Of a stretch of 19,864 nt of DNA, positions 14,499-19,864 are shown in pieces. The first letter of the stretch is position 1. Every line of letters starts with the position of its first letter. A program made the translations under genes and the position numbers. The notes beneath the pieces were generated by a model that did no database searches, was not told the origin of the DNA, and worked only from the letters and a program-made list of their open reading frames with translations. Source of the DNA: an uncultured Collinsella sp. (GTDB lineage: Bacteria > Actinomycetota > Coriobacteriia > Coriobacteriales > Coriobacteriaceae). The stretch is taken from NCBI GenBank assembly GCA_902492545.1, contig CABULX010000030.1, positions 1-19,864 on the forward strand. The letters are read 5' to 3'.

Positions 14499-15908
14499 TT
14501 ACTCGCCCAGCAGGCTCTTGGTGATCGAAGCGGCGGCCTTCTTGCCGGCGCCCATCGCCAGAATGACCGTAGCGGCACCGGTGACGATGTCGCCGCCGGC
14601 CCAGATGCGGGGATCGGTGGTCTGGCCGGTCTCCTCGTCGGCGACGATGTAGCCCCACTTGTTGAGCTCCATCTTGCCGCCGATCTTCTTTGCGAAGGGG
14701 TTGGCGTTGGTGCCGATAGCCGAGATCGCGACGTCGCAGGGGATCTCCTCGATGGCGCCCTCGATGGGCACCGGGCGACGACGGCCGGACTCGTCAGGCT
14801 CGCCGAGCTCCATCTTCTGGACCTTGACGGCGCACACGGAGCCGTCCTCGCCAGCGACAAACTCGAGCGGGGAGACGAGCGGCAGAACCTCGACGCCCTC
14901 GGCCTTAGCATGGTGCAGCTCGGCGCGACGGCAGGGCATCTCGTCCTCGGTACGACGGTAGGCGATGATGGCGTGCTCGGCGCCCAGGCGCTTGGCGGTA
15001 CGGACGGCGTCCATAGCCACGTTGCCGCCACCAAAGACGACGACGTTCTTGCCGTGCTTGGTGGGGGTGTCGTACTCGGGGAACTTGTTGGCCTTCATCA
15101 GGTTCACGCGGGTGAGGTACTCGTTTGCGAAGAAGACGTTGGGCAGGTTCTCGCCGGGGACGTTGAGGAACTTGGGCAGGCCAGCGCCGGTCGCCACGTA
15201 GATGGCGTCGAAGCCCTGCTCGAACAGCTCCTCGGCTGTGGCCATGTTGCCCACGACGGAGTTGTACTCAAACTTGACGCCCATGTCCTCCAGGCCGTCA
15301 ATCTCGCGCTTGACGACTGCCTTGGGCAGACGGAACTCGGGGATGCCGTAGACCAGCACGCCGCCACCGGTGAAGAATGCCTCGAAGACGGTAACGTCAA
15401 AGCCGTTACGGGCGAGCTCGCCGGCGCAGGTGATGCCGGACGGGCCGGAGCCGACGACGGCGACCTTCTTGCCGTTCTTGGGGGCCATCTTGGGCGTGGA
15501 GGCGAGTTCGGGGCGGTCACCCAGGAAGCGCTCGAGCTGGCCGATGGCCACGGGCTCGGACTTCTTACCACGGATGCACTTGCCCTCGCACTGGTTCTCC
15601 TGCGGGCAGACGCGGCCGCAGATGGCGGGAAGCATGGAGTCCTCGCGGATGGTATCGAGAGCGCCGCCGAAGTCCTTCGCGCGGATCTGCTCGATAAAGC
15701 GGGGAATGTTGATGTTGACGGGGCAGCCCTCAACACAGAACGGCTTCTTGCAGTTGAGGCAGCGCTCGGCCTCGGCCAGCGCCATCTCCTCGGTGAAGCC
15801 CTTGTCGACGGGGCGGAAGTCGCAGGCACGCTCGGCAGCCGGCTCCTCGTTATCGGGGGTACGGGGCGACTTCATATCGGCAACGAAACGACCGTTAACT
15901 AGTGGCAT
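14499..15908 (-). CDS. nfnB: NfnB/GltA-type NADPH oxidoreductase subunit
   Basis: A 469-residue FAD/iron-sulfur protein of the glutamate synthase small subunit (GltD-like) family. Two cysteine clusters for 4Fe-4S centres are seen: Cys50, 53, 58, 62 (CLNCKKPFCVEGCP) and Cys97, 101, 107, 111 (CGRVCPQENQCEGKC). They are followed by an FAD fold (VVGSGPSGITCAGELARNG) and a second dinucleotide fold (VVVFGGGNVAMDAVRTAKRL). Such proteins are often named gltA (NADPH-dependent glutamate synthase), but directly after an NfnA-like gene it is better read as the large subunit of the ferredoxin/NAD/NADP transhydrogenase. Its start overlaps the nfnA stop by 10 nt, with AGGAAAAG as ribosome binding site inside nfnA. 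No large glutamate synthase subunit is present. Confidence 0.88.
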   Translation of the reverse strand: MPLVNGRFVADMKSPRTPDNEEPAAERACDFRPVDKGFTEEMALAEAERCLNCKKPFCVEGCPVNINIPRFIEQIRAKDFGGALDTIREDSMLPAICGRVCPQENQCEGKCIRGKKSEPVAIGQLERFLGDRPELASTPKMAPKNGKKVAVVGSGPSGITCAGELARNGFDVTVFEAFFTGGGVLVYGIPEFRLPKAVVKREIDGLEDMGVKFEYNSVVGNMATAEELFEQGFDAIYVATGAGLPKFLNVPGENLPNVFFANEYLTRVNLMKANKFPEYDTPTKHGKNVVVFGGGNVAMDAVRTAKRLGAEHAIIAYRRTEDEMPCRRAELHHAKAEGVEVLPLVSPLEFVAGEDGSVCAVKVQKMELGEPDESGRRRPVPIEGAIEEIPCDVAISAIGTNANPFAKKIGGKMELNKWGYIVADEETGQTTDPRIWAGGDIVTGAATVILAMGAGKKAAASITKSLLGE

Positions 15909-16738
15909 GCGCAGCTCTTTTCCTCATAGGCCTTGAGGGACTCGCCCTCTTCGGAACGGTAAGCGGCCTGGCGGGCACGAAGGTCATCCCAGTCGACCAG
16001 GGTGGCATCGAAGTCGGGGCCGTCGACGCAAGCGAACTTGGTCACGCCGCCCACCTCGACGCGGCAGCAGCCGCACATGCCGGTGCCGTCAACCATGATG
16101 GGGTTGAGGGACGCGGTGATGGGGGTGTCGTACTTCTGGGCGGTGAGGGTCGAGAACTTCATCATCGGAACGGGGCCGACGCAGAAGACCTGGCTCACGG
16201 CCTTGTCCTGCAGCAGACGCTCCAGCGGAGCGGTGACAACGCCCTGCTCGCCGTAGGAGCCGTCGTCAGTGGTGATGTGGATGTGGTCCTCGTCGAGGAG
16301 CTCGCGGAACTGGTCCTCCATGAGCAGGAGGTCCTTGGTGCGGGCGCCCATGATGGCGTGCACCTCGTGGCCGGTCTCGACCAGGTGCTTGGCGACCGGG
16401 AAGGCAATTGCCAGGCCGACGCCGCCGCCAATGACGGCGCAGGGGCCCTCGGCCATCTCGGTGGGAACGCCCAGCGGGCCCACGACGTCGCGCAGCGACT
16501 CGCCGGCCTCGTAGGTGGAAAGCATCTCGGTGGTCTTGCCGATCACCATGAAGATGAACTCGACCCAGCCCTCGTCACCGTTCCAGCCGGCCAGGGTAAA
16601 CGGGACGCGCTCGCCCGTCTCGTTGGCGCGAACCATGAGGAACTGTCCAGCGTGCGCATGCTTGGCGATTGCGGGCGCCTCGATGCGGAACTTGAACACC
16701 TTCTCCGAGAACTGCGTCTTCTCCAGGATCTTATACAT
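15899..16738 (-). CDS. nfnA: NfnA-type ferredoxin-NADP reductase subunit
   Basis: A 279-residue cytoplasmic flavoprotein of the sulfide dehydrogenase/NfnA family. RVPFTLAGW (44-52) is the FAD-binding strand, GGGVGLAIAFPVA (104-116) the NAD-binding loop, and Cys222, Cys224, Cys225 and Cys237 (MCGCCRV, KFACVDGPDFD) the C-terminal 2Fe-2S ligands. With NfnB it would form a complex coupling NADH, NADPH and reduced ferredoxin, balancing redox carriers in fermentation; electron bifurcation is known for the family and inferred here. GAGAGGGG lies 4 nt before the ATG. It carries a structured leader of about 100 nt behind a TATAAT box. Confidence 0.88.
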   Translation of the reverse strand: MYKILEKTQFSEKVFKFRIEAPAIAKHAHAGQFLMVRANETGERVPFTLAGWNGDEGWVEFIFMVIGKTTEMLSTYEAGESLRDVVGPLGVPTEMAEGPCAVIGGGVGLAIAFPVAKHLVETGHEVHAIMGARTKDLLLMEDQFRELLDEDHIHITTDDGSYGEQGVVTAPLERLLQDKAVSQVFCVGPVPMMKFSTLTAQKYDTPITASLNPIMVDGTGMCGCCRVEVGGVTKFACVDGPDFDATLVDWDDLRARQAAYRSEEGESLKAYEEKSCACH

Positions 16739-16756
16739 AGAACCCCTCTCTTGTTA

Positions 16757-16797
16757 GGGCTGCCGAACCGTGCCTCCACGGAAATGGACGGTAGCCC
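16757..16797 (-). promoter_or_regulatory. Two-tier hairpin next to the nfnA ribosome binding site
   Basis: GGGCTGCCG (16757-16765) pairs with CGGTAGCCC (16789-16797), one wobble, and inside it CCGTG (16768-16772) pairs with CACGG (16777-16781). In the - transcript it ends about 5 nt before the GAGAGGGG ribosome binding site. It matches no riboswitch I recognise. Confidence 0.5.
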
Positions 16798-16805
16798 GAG
16801 TAAAA

Positions 16806-16838
16806 CCGTACGCGCACAGGCGTTGTGCAGACATACGG
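16806..16838 (-). promoter_or_regulatory. Upstream hairpin of the nfnA leader
   Basis: CCGTA (16806-16810) pairs with TACGG (16834-16838), and GCACA (16814-16818) with TGTGC (16824-16828), separated by a small internal loop. It would lie at the very 5' end of the predicted transcript, starting near 16837. Confidence 0.45.
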
Positions 16839-16843
16839 TGCAA

Positions 16844-16849
16844 ATTATA
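16844..16849 (-). promoter_or_regulatory. Probable -10 box for nfnA-nfnB
   Basis: TATAAT on -, a perfect -10, about 106 nt before the nfnA start codon. No good -35 is seen at 16-18 nt spacing. Confidence 0.5.
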
Positions 16850-16912
16850 CCCTCATGGCAATGTCGCTTACGTGTGTCTTCGGCGGTTGGGAGCGGGGTT
16901 TATCCACTTCGG

Positions 16913-16955
16913 CCTACCAAAGGGGGAGAGGTTTATTTTGGTCGGTTTTATCAGG
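16913..16955. repeat. Diverged A-type repeat copy
   Basis: The segment AGAGGTTTATTTTGGTCGG matches the A-type repeat at 5688-5706 closely, and CCTACCAAA (16913-16921) still pairs with 16937-16945 with one mismatch. The GGGACAG core has decayed to GGGGGAGAG. It adjoins the pth terminator. Confidence 0.6.
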
Positions 16956-16964
16956 TAAAACGGC

Positions 16965-17006
16965 AAAGGGGGCCGGCCTCGGGTTGTGATGAGGCCGGCC
17001 CCCTTT
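16965..17006 (-). terminator. Intrinsic terminator after pth
   Basis: A perfect 16-bp stem (16965-16980 with 16991-17006) around a 10-nt loop; on - the stem ends in TTT and is followed by GCCGTTTTACC. It lies about 107 bp beyond the pth stop. Confidence 0.85.
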
Positions 17007-17068
17007 GGAGCGTTATGCATGTATGTCGGCGCGCGGTTGATTGCGATGCCGCAACTGGGGCGTTTCCG

Positions 17069-17100
17069 CAGGTAAAACCTGCCAAAATAAACCTGTCCCT
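17069..17100 (-). repeat. A-type GGGACAG repeat downstream of pth
   Basis: On - this reads as the same 32 bases as 5684-5715, with one difference. It lies 13 bp beyond the pth stop codon, as the other copy lies on the purF stop. Confidence 0.85.
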
Positions 17101-17112
17101 AAATAGTAGGTT

Positions 17113-17742
17113 CTAGTGCTTGCCGTTGGCGGAAGCGGCGCCGTTTACGTGATCGCGGGCGTAGATTACGCCGTGGACGATGGCCAGACCGGCGGCATCT
17201 GCGGCGCGGGCGCAGGTGTCCTGGAAATCCTCGGCCTCGCGGGCGCGCAGCTGCTTAAGCACGTAGTCGGCGACGGCCATCTTACCGGGAGGGTTGCCGA
17301 TGCCGGTGCGGATGCGGCTGAAGTCGCGGCTGCCCATCTTGTCGATGATGGAGCGCAGGCCGTTGTGACCGGCATGGCCTCCGCCCACCTTGACGCGCAC
17401 GTCACCGGCGGGAATGTCGAGCTCGTCGTGGATCACGAGCAGCTCCTCGGCCTTGATTTTGTACTCGCGGCAGAGCTTGGAGATGGGACCGCCCGAGGTA
17501 TTCATGTATGACTGCGGCTTGACCAGTACAATCTGGCGCTTGCCTCCCTCTTCCTCGGGATCCTTGATGTTGATGAGCGCGACCTCGGCGCCTGCCTGGT
17601 TTTTCCAGTACGTGACACCGGCCTGACGGGCCAACTCGTCGATTGCTTTGAAGCCAGCGTTGTGGCGGGTCTCGGCATACTCATTGCCAGGGTTGCCAAG
17701 CCCGGCAACCATGCGAATCTTAAGCGGCTGTGCAGCTGCCAT
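17113..17742 (-). CDS. pth: Peptidyl-tRNA hydrolase
   Basis: Cytoplasmic esterase that frees tRNA from prematurely released peptidyl-tRNA. The 209-residue protein has GLGNPGNEYAETRHNAGF at 14-31, with catalytic His27 and Asn17, an SYMNTSGG segment where MNLSG is usual, VIHDELDIPAGDVRVK with the conserved Asp, and GGGHAGHNGLRS followed by FSRIRTGIG. Length is near the family norm. AAAGGAAG lies just before the ATG. It lies between nfnA and an unknown gene, with prs further upstream on the same strand; pth next to prs is a common arrangement in Gram-positive bacteria, here split by a 1.9-kb insertion of MITE-like elements and an unknown gene. Confidence 0.96.
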   Translation of the reverse strand: MAAAQPLKIRMVAGLGNPGNEYAETRHNAGFKAIDELARQAGVTYWKNQAGAEVALINIKDPEEEGGKRQIVLVKPQSYMNTSGGPISKLCREYKIKAEELLVIHDELDIPAGDVRVKVGGGHAGHNGLRSIIDKMGSRDFSRIRTGIGNPPGKMAVADYVLKQLRAREAEDFQDTCARAADAAGLAIVHGVIYARDHVNGAASANGKH

Positions 17743-17772
17743 GTGCTTCCTTTCGTCGATTTGTCGCCTGCT

Positions 17773-17801
17773 ATGGTGAGCGACCCTGTTGCCGCTGTCA
17801 A
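17773..17801 (-). promoter_or_regulatory. Candidate pth promoter
   Basis: On -, a perfect TTGACA (17796-17801) lies 17 nt from CACCAT (17773-17778), a weak -10, about 30 nt ahead of the pth start codon. A single perfect hexamer could arise by chance. Confidence 0.4.
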
Positions 17802-17856
17802 ATGGAGGGTAATTGAGGGCGTTTAGGGGCGTTTGGACGGCCGTCGAAATCAGAGG

Positions 17857-18060
17857 TGGACAGTTAGTTCGGATACGTATAAGTTCTGAGGGCTCGAAGT
17901 GCTCAATTCAATGCCGATACGTTGTTTTGGAGCTTTAGTTAGTTCATATGGCGCTGTTTTGAAGTCTACCCTGCCTTCAAATAGGGCGAATGGTATAGAG
18001 ATAGCCGCAAAACAGCCTAATTCAATGTGTCCATTTATACGTATTTGAACTAACTGTCCA
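17857..18060. mobile_element. MITE-like element 1 (204 bp)
   Basis: A 26-bp terminal inverted repeat starting TGGACAGTTAGTTC and ending in the palindrome ATACGTAT plus AA spans 17857-17882. Its inverted partner lies at 18035-18060, with two differences in 26. The interior has no coding frame and contains a further inverted pair (GCTGTTTTG with CAAAACAGC-like bases). No clear target duplication was found. It ends 33 bp from the stop codon of the gene at 18094. Confidence 0.8.
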
Positions 18061-18093
18061 GTCCTGTTCGGCGGCGCGCGGGTGATTCGCCGT

Positions 18094-19221
18094 TTAGACC
18101 GGCGCAAGGCTGATTCCGGCCCGCAGGGCGTTGAGCCAAGCGGCCTGACGCTTGCGATAGCCCTTGATACGGTATCGGAATCGGACTCCCGCGAGTCGAT
18201 GCATCGTTTGGGCGAAGGCTTCGAGTGCAACAAGGTCTTTCATTTGGTCGCGATTGATAACCAGGACGTGGATGCCCATTGCCTTGAGGCCATTATTTCG
18301 ATTGCCATCGTGGATGCGAGCGTTTTGAAGCTCGTGCCCAATTCCGTTGTATTCGTTGTCGACTCCGGCTGCCGGGCAATATAGGTCACAGATGGCATAG
18401 GGGATGCCCGAGGACATGTTGACCGCAAGGGTGTCGAAGTCGATTCGATAGTTGAGTAGCAGGCCTCCCATGGGCAGGCTGCAACATCCGAATCCGCCAA
18501 AGCGCATGGGCGCTCCGAGAACGGCAAACATTAGGGATTCGGCTGGGGATGCAGATCCGGGTCGGGCGAGCTTGACTGCCGTGCGAAACGAGGTGTATGA
18601 GCTGCTTTTGGCAAGCTGTGCAACAGTCTCGAGCTCTTCGATGGTCGTGGCGGGCTCGCATTTGTAGTGTGCCTGTTCGTAGCGGGTTTCGTTCTGTTGC
18701 TCGACCACCGACTGGTTGCCCAAGCAATCGAGATCGCCCGTCGCTGCGCAGCCATCGCCCTTGGGCCAGATGTCGTCATGGGCAATGGGGTATGTTGCCC
18801 CGGGAGGAAGGGAGTAGGTTCCGAGCAGTTCCATGAGTAGCATCAAGGTTTTGGCGACTGATTCATTCTTGGAACAAAGCATGGCTGTCATGGCAGGAGA
18901 CGTAGCGTAGATGTCGGCCTCGACGTGCATAATTGCACCTTCAGGAAGCGGAGCGGAGAGAATATGCTGAAGAAGTCGCTTGTCGGGGCGCCTGTTGTCT
19001 TCGTTTGAAACGAGAAGATCGAGCAGTTCGGAATCATCTTCATTCCAGGCGTCGAGTATCGAAAGTGCGCCAAAGTCTATCGCGTCATTGTTGGGAATGC
19101 AGCCAGCCAAGGCCTGTGCTTGCTGTTCGCTATCAACGGAGTCCCAGGGTAGGGCAGAGTACGCCCGTCGTGCGCGACGAATTGCGCGGAGGGCGGAGAG
19201 ATGTGAAATCACGGTCGTCAT
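18094..19221 (-). CDS. Unrecognised protein with PD-(D/E)XK-like C-terminal domain
   Basis: A 375-residue soluble protein without signal peptide or membrane segment; I do not recognise it as a named family. The N-terminus (HLSALRAIRRARRAY) is basic and helical. Residues about 225-345 resemble a small nuclease fold of the DUF559/Vsr type: SPAESLMFAVLG with Glu228, a beta segment NYRIDFD, CDLY with Asp279, then a strand NEYNGIGHE with Glu290 and His296, Asp305 and Arg308 (HDGNRNNGL) and GIHVLVI. This order (E, D, ExYxG, H, D..R, L..G) is the usual signature. Enzymatic activity is inferred, not shown. No good Shine-Dalgarno precedes the ATG. It is bracketed by the two MITE-like elements, and its base composition looks lower in GC than the neighbours. 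Confidence 0.6.
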   Translation of the reverse strand: MTTVISHLSALRAIRRARRAYSALPWDSVDSEQQAQALAGCIPNNDAIDFGALSILDAWNEDDSELLDLLVSNEDNRRPDKRLLQHILSAPLPEGAIMHVEADIYATSPAMTAMLCSKNESVAKTLMLLMELLGTYSLPPGATYPIAHDDIWPKGDGCAATGDLDCLGNQSVVEQQNETRYEQAHYKCEPATTIEELETVAQLAKSSSYTSFRTAVKLARPGSASPAESLMFAVLGAPMRFGGFGCCSLPMGGLLLNYRIDFDTLAVNMSSGIPYAICDLYCPAAGVDNEYNGIGHELQNARIHDGNRNNGLKAMGIHVLVINRDQMKDLVALEAFAQTMHRLAGVRFRYRIKGYRKRQAAWLNALRAGISLAPV

Positions 19222-19384
19222 AGCTATAACGTACTAAGTTGGCGGCAGAATGCGACCGCCATACCGTTCTTTTCGCTCAGCGGGGCGCTGCGCGCCATGA
19301 ACGGCTGGGTGTTATGAAATCGGTGGAATCGGTTGAGGGGATTGCAGGAAATTGAGCTCTGCCGCGAAGGTTGACGATAGCTAC
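19222..19384. other. Spacer upstream of the nuclease-like gene
   Basis: No gene, RNA or clear promoter was recognised here. Together with MITE-like element 2 and the prs terminator it makes up the 442-bp gap between the nuclease-like gene and prs. Confidence 0.5.
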
Positions 19385-19577
19385 TGGACAGTTAGTTCAG
19401 ATACGTATAAGACGGCGGGCGTTCGAGGCGTTTCTAAGGGCTTTCGAGGGCGATTTGAGGGTAAATATGCGGCGGTCGTACTCGAAAGCGATGAGCTTTG
19501 GGCAGTATGGCGTTCGCCGGGGAGCTCAGAACGGCCTTTGGAGCTTTAAAAAAATACGTATCTGAACTAATTGTCCA
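19385..19577. mobile_element. MITE-like element 2 (193 bp)
   Basis: Terminal inverted repeats at 19385-19410 and 19552-19577 begin TGGACA(G/A)TTAGTTCAG and contain ATACGTAT, differing at three of 26 positions, and match those of the element at 17857. The interior differs from element 1 apart from a shared TTTGGAGCTTTA. Short + frames run through it but have no ribosome binding site. No obvious target duplication. Confidence 0.8.
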
Positions 19578-19600
19578 GGGAAGGTTGTCGAGGGGTAGAA

Positions 19601-19630
19601 AAAGGGTCGGAAGCGAGCTTCCGACCCTTT
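19601..19630 (-). terminator. Intrinsic terminator after prs
   Basis: A perfect 13-bp stem, AAAGGGTCGGAAG with its complement around CGAG; on - it runs into TTTTTCTACC. It lies 33 bp beyond the prs stop. Confidence 0.9.
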
Positions 19631-19663
19631 AAAAACACCAAAGATGATGAGATGCACGCTGGA

Positions 19664-19864
19664 TTACAGCGCGAAGTCGCCGCCGACGAGCGTGGAGACG
19701 GGCTCCTCGTGGTAAACGGCGGAGATGGCCTGAGCGAACTCCTCGGCGACCGAGATGGTCTTGATCTTGCCGCCCACCTCGACGGGAATGGCGTCGGTGA
19801 CGACGCACTCGACGATCGGGGCGTCGTTCAGGCGCTCGATGGCCGGACCGGAGAAGATGCCGTG
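19664..19864 (-). CDS. prs: Ribose-phosphate pyrophosphokinase, C-terminal part (cut by window)
   Basis: The last 66 codons and TAA stop of a gene whose 5' part lies beyond the window. The peptide begins HGIFSGPAIERLNDAPIVEC and continues VVTDAIPVEVGG, KIKTISVAEEFAQAIS and ends near EEPVSTLVGGDFAL. The THG-FSG-A and VTD-IP segments are typical of the C-terminal domain of PRPP synthetase. It makes PRPP, the substrate of PurF in this same window. Only the C-terminus can be judged; it appears intact. Confidence 0.92.
   Translation of the reverse strand, partial: HGIFSGPAIERLNDAPIVECVVTDAIPVEVGGKIKTISVAEEFAQAISAVYHEEPVSTLVGGDFAL

Noticed and set aside
14499..15908. Plain glutamate synthase small subunit (GltD)
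   Set aside because: The gene overlaps an NfnA-like gene and there is no large glutamate synthase subunit, so an NfnB role fits the context better; the sequence alone cannot fully separate the two.
14910..17116. Two long open frames on + opposite nfnB and nfnA (330 and 404 codons)
   Set aside because: nfnB and nfnA have conserved cysteine clusters and cofactor folds on -; the + frames have no family pattern or ribosome binding site.
19352..19565. Short + frames across MITE-like element 2
   Set aside because: They run through both terminal repeats, lack a ribosome binding site and have no counterpart in element 1.
1..19864. CRISPR array or tRNA/rRNA genes
   Set aside because: No regularly spaced identical direct repeats were seen; the two tandem hairpins at 14214-14341 are only two units with different loops. 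No cloverleaf or conserved rRNA segment was recognised.

Overview
The window is high-GC bacterial DNA with densely packed genes, strong Shine-Dalgarno sequences and many GC-rich intrinsic terminators. The gene content suggests an anaerobic, Gram-positive-type actinomycete of the class Coriobacteriia, most likely Collinsella or a close relative: a 4Fe-4S PurF, an NfnAB-type ferredoxin/NADP oxidoreductase, a class B-like sortase, a Tat-exported lipoprotein binding protein and a CmpB-type membrane protein. The genus is an inference; no rRNA or tRNA gene is visible to test it.

Left part (1-7700): a leader with two large inverted repeats precedes purE, a class B-like sortase and a degenerate MoaE-like protein, all on +. 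A convergent gene on - encodes a polytopic CmpB-family membrane protein. purF, purM and purN follow on +, so four purine-biosynthesis genes (steps 1, 3 and 5 plus the PurE carboxylation step) lie within 7.3 kb. The other pur genes are not in the window.

Middle (7700-14110, all +): a lone PTS EIIA protein, a membrane-anchored parvulin foldase, a YqeY-like protein, a complete polar amino-acid ABC importer (ATPase, Tat lipoprotein binding protein, two permeases) and a cytidylate-kinase-like protein.

Right part (14500-19864, all -): nfnB and nfnA with a structured leader, pth, an unrecognised 375-residue protein with a PD-(D/E)XK-like C-terminal pattern, and the 3' end of prs cut by the window edge.

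The most unusual content is between the genes. At least six intergenic places carry imperfect palindromes sharing a GGGACAG core with different arms; each lies just downstream of a stop codon. One 305-bp spacer holds two inverted copies enclosing two tandem hairpins with ATCTGTAACA-type arms. Two MITE-like elements (204 and 193 bp) with 26-bp terminal inverted repeats beginning TGGACAGTTAGTTC bracket the nuclease-like gene. No transposase that could move any of these is in the window.
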